The notes below the pieces were generated by a model. That model had not been told where the DNA came from. It did no database searches and saw only the letters and a program-made list of their open reading frames with translations. The position numbers and the translations under genes were made by a program. This document shows positions 1 to 6,300 of a DNA stretch of 9,140 nt, piece by piece. Position 1 is the first letter of the stretch. Each line of letters begins with the position of its first letter. The DNA comes from a candidate division WOR-1 bacterium RIFOXYB2_FULL_48_7. Its GTDB lineage: Bacteria; Margulisbacteria; WOR-1; O2-12-FULL-45-9; XYB2-FULL-48-7. The stretch lies in assembly GCA_001771615.1 (NCBI GenBank), contig MEUF01000037.1, positions 1 through 9,140 on the forward strand. Reading direction: 5' to 3'.

Positions 1-20
1 TATTCTAACTCAACCCCGAC

Positions 21-60
21 CTTCGCGGGCCTTCATGGGCCTTCATGGGCCCTCATGGGC
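21..60. repeat. Tandem 10-bp repeat, four copies, upstream of the first promoter
   Basis: Four head-to-tail copies of a 10-bp unit occupy this stretch: CTTCGCGGGC, CTTCATGGGC twice, and CCTCATGGGC. A partial fifth copy (CTTC) starts at 61. The consensus is CTTCATGGGC and each variant differs by one or two bases. The unit length is not a multiple of three, and frames read through it on either strand are short, so it is probably not coding. The array ends about 18 bp before the -35 box of the promoter at 79-106. A 10-bp period places every copy on the same face of the helix. That suits a repeated protein-binding site but is equally what slipped-strand replication would leave. Function is not known. 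Confidence 0.8.
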
Positions 61-78
61 CTTCTCCCCAAAAAGCAT

Positions 79-106
79 GCAAGTTATTCTCACCTTGGTC
101 CGATAT
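79..106 (+). promoter_or_regulatory. Sigma-28 (FliA/SigD)-like promoter of gene 1
   Basis: GCAAGTTA at 79-86 is followed by 12 bases and then TCCGATAT at 99-106. The second box matches 7 of 8 bases of the SigD -10 consensus GCCGATAT. The first box matches the AAGTT core of the FliA -35 consensus TAAAGTTT but lacks its first two bases, and the spacer is one base longer than the E. coli form. The same arrangement with the same spacing recurs before gene 2 (3160-3187), which is the main reason to believe it. Transcription would be expected to start near 113-116, giving a leader of about 95 bases. A 6-bp dyad, CTTGGT (94-99) and ACCAAG (119-124), brackets the -10 box and the start region and could be an operator. 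Confidence 0.6.
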
Positions 107-119
107 TATAGGTGAAGAA

Positions 120-166
120 CCAAGTTTGCCTGTTTTACTTGGAAAAAGAGTGTAAAATAAACAGGC
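120..166 (+). promoter_or_regulatory. Possible H-type pseudoknot in the gene 1 leader
   Basis: Two perfect complementarities interleave here. Stem 1 is CCAAGT (120-125) with ACTTGG (137-142), 6 bp. Its loop contains GCCTGTTT (128-135), which pairs with AAACAGGC (159-166), 8 bp. The connecting loops are 2, 1 and 16 bases, and the last one (143-158) is A-rich. This is the classic H-type pseudoknot layout, in which an A-rich third loop can lie in the minor groove of stem 1. The 3' arm overlaps the left arm of the hairpin at 163-185, so the two structures exclude each other over 163-166. No known riboswitch class was recognised. The TTGCCTGTT element and its complement recur in the gene 2 leader. 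Pairings were found by eye; folding energies were not calculated. Confidence 0.45.
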
Positions 167-197
167 TGCCTCATATTGGCAGTCTTAATTGTTTTTT
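163..197 (+). terminator. Terminator-like hairpin with T run in the gene 1 leader (candidate attenuator)
   Basis: AGGCTGCC (163-170) pairs with GGCAGTCT (178-185), an 8-bp stem with one G-T pair and a 7-base loop. A T-rich stretch follows, ending in six Ts at 192-197. The T run does not begin directly at the stem, so as an intrinsic terminator it would be weak. It lies inside the leader, just before the ribosome binding site (198-204), so if active it would act as an attenuator of gene 1. Formation competes with the upstream pairing 128-135/159-166. Confidence 0.45.
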
Positions 198-204
198 AGG
201 AGGG
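198..204 (+). promoter_or_regulatory. Ribosome binding site of gene 1
   Basis: AGGAGGG is a near-perfect Shine-Dalgarno sequence lying 4-5 bases before the ATG at 209. It settles that start codon and abuts the T run of the leader hairpin. Confidence 0.9.
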
Positions 205-208
205 AATA

Positions 209-3121
209 ATGGGGGATTGGCAAGTATATGATTCCTTGACCAGCTCAAAAGCCGGCTATTCTCTTTCGGGTAGATTGCAAACAGAGCTTGAAAAGCTTGG
301 TTTTAAATTTAATCTTGAAGGCATGAGTTTCGGACATTATTTTGGCAAAGACCCCAACAAAGGCTCGATCCCATATCTGGTTCTTTCAGCCACACAAAAA
401 ATATTCACCAACCACGCTAAAGATACTTATACTTATGAAGGTAAATATGACCTTGAGGCCGTTGGTACAGCTCTAATAGGAGCAGAAATCAAGTGGAGCG
501 GCATTGATAAATATCTTTCAGAACAAAATAAAATAACAGGCGGTGAAGCTGGCGAAACCGCAACCAGTTTGACAGATGATGATATTATTGCAGCTCTCCT
601 AACCGGAGCTGGACTTGATCCGGCCCTATACACCAAAGAGGCCCAACACAGTCAAAAACAAGCAGTTCACGAACAGGAATTACTTGAAGGAATTCCTGGA
701 ATGTCGGTTAGCAATATGGAGTTATTATTGGATGGAAAAGATGGATTTGCAGATGCAACCATCTCCGTAACGCCTTTCGCTCAATCAGACCTGGATACCC
801 TGTTACAAAAAAAAGACTATAAAGAGGCCATCAAAGCCTGGTTAGATACGCACTCAGACGCACCGCAAGGTCTAAGAGAGAAGATTGCGGCATTAACAAA
901 GATTGAAGATGGAGCAGAAGGTCTTCCTGACGACGCTCCAGGAGCTGACCCTGATAGCCCTCAGCCGATTCCAATCTCCAGGCCGGATTTGCCAACCAGC
1001 GGATCTATCCCCGCCTACTCCGGCGATTTCGAGAATACATATTATGTTTTGACCAGCAGCGGTTATTTAAAGATCACCAATGGCGAAGAAGACACCGAAA
1101 CTGATTCTAATCTCACCGATGATACCGTGACGTTAAAAGACTTTGCGGACGGGCAATTTACGGTCAAAGGGACCGCCATCGATCTTAATAATGGCCTGAG
1201 CGCCGAAGAGGCCCGGGTACTGGGTTTTACCGACCAAGCCTATGCATTTTTCAGCCAGGGCGGGATTGTCGGATTACGGACAGACAAAAAGGGGATCAGC
1301 GAAAGGGATATGGCGGCGGTCCGTAAAGGGCATATTGATAAGGTCATAAAAGGGATGGGGGAAGGCAACCTTTACGCTGTTGTCCAGCGTTATGTTACCG
1401 CCCAAAGCTTTGTGTTGATTCCGGCTGAAGATGCCGCCCGTTCTACGCTGAACGGCAAATCCGGGGTGAAAGTCAGTGACTTTCTTGATCGACGCGTTGC
1501 CTCTGGCAACAGGGAAGCTGCCACGGCAATTATCCACACCATCCTGGGACGGCCTGCCGCTGAAGATATTGCAGAATTAGAGCTCGATTATGGACAATTG
1601 ACCATTTTATACGCCACCCTCGGCTATCTAGCCCAACGCCCGGCCGATGATAAAACCAGGGCCCTATATTCACTCGCGACCGACAACCTTGACGACATCA
1701 CCCTGCTCCACAACCCCGATCTCTTCCTTAAATGGTTAAAGGGAGACAAGGTGGAGAAAAAGGATGAGGTGGCAAGAGGGGGAGAAACAGGGGGGGCATC
1801 GGGAGATGGCACTCTCATGGAGGACATTAGAGATTTCTATACTAAATATTTTGATACACCAACAGCTGGCCAAACAGACAGTCCGCCATCGCTTAAGGCA
1901 AAGGCCGACAAAGCCGCAGCCGAAAAAGATTTAACTGCCCTGCTCGAAAAACATTTAAAAGAGTTATCTTTGACCAACAGAAAAACCTTTGATGACCTAC
2001 TCACATTAGCTGCAATAATTGATATAACCTTACCCGAAAGGCTGCTGCCAACAATTGAAACTGCCGCCAACAGCAACCCAGTCAACATCACGCTTCAATT
2101 ATTATATCTTGAGCAGATGTCAAAAAAATACCAAATGCTCACCAGGCTGGATGATCCAAGTTTAGCGAGCCAAATTAACGAGTTGAAATCAAAAATCCTG
2201 GGCAAATCCTTCACCTTAATTGAAACTATAACCCCCAGCGGGACAACAGGCACAGAGTTAACTATCGCCCAGCAAAATAAAAACCAAGCCATCCAGCATG
2301 TCTTTACAATTTTAACAGCTTTACTCACCGATGAATCAGCTACTGGAGCAGAGGTTTCGGCAATTACATCAAGGATTAAACCCTTGCTTGCCAATCTATC
2401 AAAAGAAGTTCAAACCAACATATTCAGAATGGCATATTCCCTGGCTACCAACTCCCAAGCCAAAGGAAATCCGCCTCAAGAGGCAGCCAAGAAAGAGCTT
2501 GCCCTGCTTGAGCTGGCATTGGGAATCGTTGAAACCTCTGGTGGCACAATCACCTATACTGATCAGAAAATCGTTGGATCTGGTGACGAGCAGACAACAG
2601 AACAAGTTTCTAAAACCGTAACAAAGAAAGATATGGAAGACTTAATCACCGCCAAGAAAAAAGCCACTGGAACCCCCGTGACTCCAGGGGAAACCACAAC
2701 AGGAGCCAGGCTCACACTTACCCTTGAAGCAGCAAGAGCTGAAGTTGATAAGATTTTGAAAGATGTCACCAAAGATACCGAGCCTAAAACCTGGGCAAAA
2801 AAAATGAGCGCTTTAAAAGCGATCAGGGTTGCAGGAAAAGATGCCGCCGCACTCAAAGAATATATCAAGACAAAAGCTTCAGAACACGGGCAAACCTATG
2901 CTGCGCCAGCCCCCACCACTACAGGTGGAAAGATTCTCGACCTAGCCACAGCCAAAAAGAAAGCTGACGGCATTCTCAAAGATGCAACTAAAGATAATTG
3001 GCCCGCCAAAAAGAAAGAATTACAGGCGATTGCCGTTGCAGAGGGTGATAAAGCTGCTCTTAAACAGCATATTACTTCTGAGGCATCAAAAAAGGGTCTT
3101 GTCTACAAAATCGACTATTGA
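209..3121 (+). CDS. Large cysteine-free protein of unknown function (970 aa), C-terminal tandem repeats
   Basis: The product was not recognised and no function is assigned. The ATG at 209 is chosen for its AGGAGGG Shine-Dalgarno; the gene ends at TGA 3119-3121. The start (MGDWQVYDSLTSS) has no signal peptide, no membrane segment is visible, and there is no cysteine in 970 residues. Parts in order: an N-terminal domain of about 112 residues; a helical part with the motif SLTDDDII at 120-127; an acidic Pro-rich linker (about 233-267); a beta-rich segment (about 268-355); a helical part to about 510 containing LAQRPAD at 474-480; a Gly/Lys/Glu-rich linker (about 512-536); helical and possibly coiled-coil regions (about 549-800); a Thr/Pro/Gly linker; and two diverged, lysine-rich copies of a ~60-residue repeat (839-970). 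LAQRPAD resembles LAERPSD in gene 2, hinting at shared ancestry. It has its own sigma-28-like promoter and structured leader. A cytoplasmic or non-classically exported scaffold is possible but unproven. Confidence 0.93.
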   Translation: MGDWQVYDSLTSSKAGYSLSGRLQTELEKLGFKFNLEGMSFGHYFGKDPNKGSIPYLVLSATQKIFTNHAKDTYTYEGKYDLEAVGTALIGAEIKWSGIDKYLSEQNKITGGEAGETATSLTDDDIIAALLTGAGLDPALYTKEAQHSQKQAVHEQELLEGIPGMSVSNMELLLDGKDGFADATISVTPFAQSDLDTLLQKKDYKEAIKAWLDTHSDAPQGLREKIAALTKIEDGAEGLPDDAPGADPDSPQPIPISRPDLPTSGSIPAYSGDFENTYYVLTSSGYLKITNGEEDTETDSNLTDDTVTLKDFADGQFTVKGTAIDLNNGLSAEEARVLGFTDQAYAFFSQGGIVGLRTDKKGISERDMAAVRKGHIDKVIKGMGEGNLYAVVQRYVTAQSFVLIPAEDAARSTLNGKSGVKVSDFLDRRVASGNREAATAIIHTILGRPAAEDIAELELDYGQLTILYATLGYLAQRPADDKTRALYSLATDNLDDITLLHNPDLFLKWLKGDKVEKKDEVARGGETGGASGDGTLMEDIRDFYTKYFDTPTAGQTDSPPSLKAKADKAAAEKDLTALLEKHLKELSLTNRKTFDDLLTLAAIIDITLPERLLPTIETAANSNPVNITLQLLYLEQMSKKYQMLTRLDDPSLASQINELKSKILGKSFTLIETITPSGTTGTELTIAQQNKNQAIQHVFTILTALLTDESATGAEVSAITSRIKPLLANLSKEVQTNIFRMAYSLATNSQAKGNPPQEAAKKELALLELALGIVETSGGTITYTDQKIVGSGDEQTTEQVSKTVTKKDMEDLITAKKKATGTPVTPGETTTGARLTLTLEAARAEVDKILKDVTKDTEPKTWAKKMSALKAIRVAGKDAAALKEYIKTKASEHGQTYAAPAPTTTGGKILDLATAKKKADGILKDATKDNWPAKKKELQAIAVAEGDKAALKQHITSEASKKGLVYKIDY
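2723..3118 (+). repeat. Two diverged ~60-residue repeats at the C terminus of gene 1
   Basis: Residues 839-898 and 912-970 of the gene 1 product align along their whole length. Shared landmarks are ILKDVTKD against ILKDATKD, LKAIRVAGKDAAALKEYI against LQAIAVAEGDKAALKQHI, and a KASEHG against EASKKG ending. Copy 2 is about four residues shorter after the ILKDxTKD motif. The copies are joined by a short linker containing APAPTTTGG. Each looks like two or three basic helices. The DNA copies have drifted well apart, so the duplication is old rather than an assembly artefact. The family was not recognised; lysine richness suggests an acidic partner such as nucleic acid, cell-wall polymer or an acidic protein surface. 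Confidence 0.85.
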
Positions 3122-3159
3122 CTCCTCAATAATAGTACCTATAATTCTATATAGACGAC

Positions 3160-3187
3160 GCAAGTTTTCTGCCCTTTGAGCCGATAA
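3160..3187 (+). promoter_or_regulatory. Sigma-28 (FliA/SigD)-like promoter of gene 2
   Basis: GCAAGTTT (3160-3167) matches 6 of 8 bases of the FliA -35 consensus TAAAGTTT. After 12 bases comes GCCGATAA (3180-3187), a perfect match to the FliA -10 consensus. Spacing and sequence follow the promoter at 79-106: about 20 of 30 aligned positions agree, including GCAAGTT and CCGATA. The predicted start is near 3194-3197, giving a leader of about 105 bases. The promoter sits only 39 bases after the stop codon of gene 1, so gene 2 can be transcribed independently. Confidence 0.7.
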
Positions 3188-3205
3188 GATATATAGAGAA
3201 AGATA

Positions 3206-3272
3206 ATAATCCTAGGTTGCCTGTTACCGGGGGTTATACTTTAGTGTGTTAGGACTGTCTGTTACAACAGGC
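3206..3272 (+). promoter_or_regulatory. Structured leader of gene 2 with the shared GCCTGTT/AACAGGC element
   Basis: ATAATCC (3206-3212) pairs with GGGTTAT (3231-3237), with one G-T pair. After a small internal loop, GGT (3215-3217) pairs with ACC (3226-3228). The apical loop presents TGCCTGTT (3218-3225), and GCCTGTT is exactly complementary to AACAGGC (3266-3272) downstream. The order hairpin, GCCTGTT in the loop, AACAGGC downstream is the same as in the gene 1 leader, although the supporting stem has a different sequence. The AACAGGC segment is also part of the right side of the terminator at 3253-3282, so the two pairings compete. This is consistent with an antiterminator but untested. 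Confidence 0.42.
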
Positions 3273-3282
3273 GGTCTTTTTT
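3253..3282 (+). terminator. Rho-independent terminator between gene 1 and gene 2
   Basis: GACTGTCTG (3253-3261) pairs with CAGGCGGTC (3268-3276), a 9-bp stem with two G-T pairs around a 6-base loop that could close by two more A-T pairs. Six Ts (3277-3282) follow directly. It is a convincing intrinsic terminator. It may end the gene 1 transcript, but it also lies downstream of the gene 2 promoter and only five bases before the gene 2 Shine-Dalgarno, so it would also attenuate gene 2. The right arm overlaps the AACAGGC segment of the leader structure. Confidence 0.75.
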
Positions 3283-3287
3283 GTTAT

Positions 3288-3294
3288 AAGGGGG
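3288..3294 (+). promoter_or_regulatory. Ribosome binding site of gene 2
   Basis: AAGGGGG lies six bases before the ATG at 3301. It is a G-rich Shine-Dalgarno variant at normal spacing and supports that start over later in-frame ATGs. It follows the terminator T run almost immediately. Confidence 0.8.
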
Positions 3295-3300
3295 TTGAAA

Positions 3301-6300
3301 ATGGGCGGTCCAGATCCAGCGGCAATTGCCGGTCCCGGTAGCGGCCTTCCCGCCGTTGGCGGCGCCCAAGGACCAAAACCGACAACCCCGCCTGTCATAC
3401 GCAAAGACTTATATGAAAAAGTTATTGCCGAAATCCTGCCCAAACTCAGTTTAACCGCAGAAGAGCTGCCAACAATCAAGGGGCTCCTGCTGGGCTATTT
3501 AGACAAATCCCTGCATATTGTCGTGGCCGAGACCGTTGACTATAACACCCTGCTCGCTTACCAAACCCTGGCCAGACTTTTCAACGCCCTCAAGATTCCA
3601 GAATTAAAAGTTGTTGATGACGGCTCAATCAAAGAGTTAACTGCCACATTATTAAAAGCTTTTCAAGCTTATGCCAAGTCCAAAGGATTAGACGTTGAAA
3701 AAGCGGCAGGAGGGGAAATAACAGGCCCCCTCCTGTCCGCCCTGACTAAAGAGTATCTTGAATATGCCTGGTACCCGCCAGTTGACCCGCCACTTACCAA
3801 ACAGCAGTTACCAATTGAACAATTAGAATTCAACCGCCAGACCACCATTACCGCCGTCAAAGATAGTCAGTCAGAGGAATACCTGGTCGAAGTCCTGGCT
3901 ATGGCTGCGGACCTAACAGGAGCCGGTTATACTGTCCCAACCAATGAAATGCTTATGTCTGGCGACGTTAAAGCCCTGGAAACATTACAATTGGTTGCTT
4001 TTCTTTTTAAAAGTATTGCTCCAAATAAATATAAAGTTGAAGTAGAAGGGACTACCGAAGCCTTGGTTGATTCCGCCCGAACCGCCATAGCCCAATTCCT
4101 AAAAGATCATGGCTTGACCGCCACAACCGAGGGGACCCTCTCGCCCAGGGCGCTCCTGCTCCTTTTATCTCTCTATGAACAGAACAAAGCCTCGGCTGAA
4201 ACCAGATTTATTGAGGCAGCTATTGCTGATTTACCGGAAAGGGTCCCCAATGCGCGCTCACAGTTTACAGCCATCCTCTCCGGCAGGGTAATTCTAGTCA
4301 TTGCCTACGATGAAGAGAAAAAAGACTATCTGATTTTTGAAATCAGCACCGTAACCGGCGAGAGCCGGCAGGTCCCCCTCAAAGAACAGGCAGTGGCCCA
4401 ATACCTGATCAATCAGGGGGGAGAACCGCTGGATGTTTTTACTTTGCTCGGCAGCGCCTTTTTAAAATCGTTAAAAGAAGACGAGGCCGAGAAATTCACT
4501 GCCGCGATAGTTCGCGCTTATAGGCCAGGAGGCATGGTATCTTTTTCCGCCCAGGCCAAAGCGGCTGCCGCAGCGTTAAGAAGCTCGGGACAGTCGCAAG
4601 AGGTGTTAACTCTTTTGCGGGGCGGCAAACCATCTGAAACAGAGATCATGCGTTTACGCGATATCGCCAGAAGCGTTCAAGTCGATGGGGCATCAATTGA
4701 TGTTCAATTATTAATTGAAGCGGCCAACTATCTTTTGTCTGGCAGTCAATCACAACCAGACCCCGAGGCTGTCGCCGCCGCCAAAAAGGTTGCCGACGAC
4801 CTCCATTTCCCCTATCCCATTGAAGATAAACAGTTCAAGTGGGAAAAATTACCCGCGTTTGTTGCCGCCATGCTCCTGGTAAGCAGCCAGGGTGGACTTG
4901 TCGAGGGAGAGGCCAGCGGGATAGAGCTCGGCGCCGCCATTGACGGTAAATTACTGCGCCAGCTTCTCTCCAGCAGCCGGGAGAAAGAAGAGTTTCAGAC
5001 CACGCTCATGGAAAAACCGGAGGAAATCCTGGCTTTGGTTGAGACTGACCCAAAGAAACTGGAAAAACTTGGCCTACCCGCCCCTTACGTAAAATGGTTG
5101 GCCCTAATTAATATCTGGAAAAGAGATAAAGTTGAAATCGATCTCTATGGCATAATCCAGCAGATTTATGACGATGCCGAACTGATTGATCTTGAAAAGA
5201 AAAACCCTGACAGCAAGCTCCGCCAGGAGCTGATCAGTAAAGTCATTGAACTGAATTTTCAGCTCCAGGGTGACCGAGATAAAGTCACCTTGGATACCCC
5301 AGCCTCTCTAGAGTTATTCAAAAAACGACTACTGGAAATTATTCCACCTGAAATGTTCGCCAGAATTTCATCCGCCATCACCACAGATAGCGGGTTTAAC
5401 CATCAACTAAATATATATTACGCCATCGCTTACAAGCAGGATGAGCTTGATCAAGTTATCGCTTTTATCACAGCCAGGCAGGAGGTCATCAGGAAAGATG
5501 ACAGCATCAGCCAAAAAGACCGCGATAGGCAAATTTCAATTCTAGAGGCTTATAAAACCATCTTTGCGGCCAGAAAGCTTCTATTGGAAGCTGATGGGGC
5601 CAATAAGGCTGTGGCCTTTCTGCAATCAGAATTAACCAAATTTGCCAAATTACCCGAAGCACTGGAAATATTAAGAAAAGAAATGGCTATCATCCCTCCC
5701 CGCTGCACCATCCTGGCGGCAGAAGATGATCTTCAGGAATGGTTGATGACTGACCCTCAAATGGTCATTGATTACGTGCTTGGACACCAGCTTGACTTTG
5801 CAGCGGCTGGCATCAATGCCGATGCCTATTTGTTCCAAGCTCAACTGCAACTGGCACTCAAAGCCGGCGGCGTCAAGGGTTTGCAAGCCGCCCTTGACTA
5901 TTTGCAAAGCCAGGAAGCCGGCATATTGGCCCTTAATGCCGGATTGACCCGTGAACTAGACATTTTGACCAGGGAAATCAGCGTAAAATTATTGCTCGCC
6001 AAATCACCGGATAAGGCCAGCCGGAAAAAAGACTTTATTTTAGCCCTGATTTTAGCTTTCAAAACTGTCGATCATTTAGCCGAGCGCCCCAGTGATGCCA
6101 CCCAGCAAGCGGCGCTGGGGGTCTTATATCAACAACTGGCTGACAGCCTAGCCTCTTCCACCGGGAATACAATCAGCGATCTCAAAACAGCCCTGGCCTA
6201 TTTTGAGAACCCTGAAAATGCTGCCAGGATTAAAGGCGATATCGGCGAAGAAAAATATCGGGACATCTTAAGGAGCCTGAACCAAGAGTTGGTAATAGCT

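Noticed and set aside
1..111. Open frame from the window edge to TAG at 109-111, possibly the tail of an upstream gene
   Set aside because: Only 36 codons. A second frame is also open over the same stretch, and most of it is the 10-bp repeat and the promoter. There is no evidence that it is translated.
126..158. TTGCCT and TAAAAT as a sigma-70 promoter for gene 1
   Set aside because: The spacer would be 21 bases, and the bases are better explained by the leader complementarity shared with gene 2.
107..208. Known riboswitch (c-di-GMP, preQ1, SAM, fluoride, ZTP) in the leaders
   Set aside because: None of the conserved core sequences I know for these classes is present. Only generic hairpin and pseudoknot pairing is seen.
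2331..2621. 96-codon plus-strand frame inside gene 1
   Set aside because: It lies wholly within the 970-codon gene in another frame, has no clear ribosome binding site and has an unprotein-like composition. It is a shadow frame.
3119..3121. TGA at the end of gene 1 read as a sense codon (alternative code)
   Set aside because: Gene 2 has no in-frame TGA in 1,946 codons, and reading through would add only about 11 residues before TAG. The standard bacterial code fits.
2982..3179. 65-codon plus-strand frame overlapping the end of gene 1 and running into the intergenic region
   Set aside because: It starts inside the C-terminal repeat coding sequence without a Shine-Dalgarno, and its tail crosses the sigma-28-like promoter region. 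It is not a credible gene.
3217..3240. TTGCCT and TATACT as a sigma-70 promoter for gene 2
   Set aside because: The spacer is only 12 bases. With correct 17-base spacing the -35 position reads CTAGGT. The sigma-28-like site upstream is far better and is duplicated before gene 1. A weak start from TATACT cannot be excluded.
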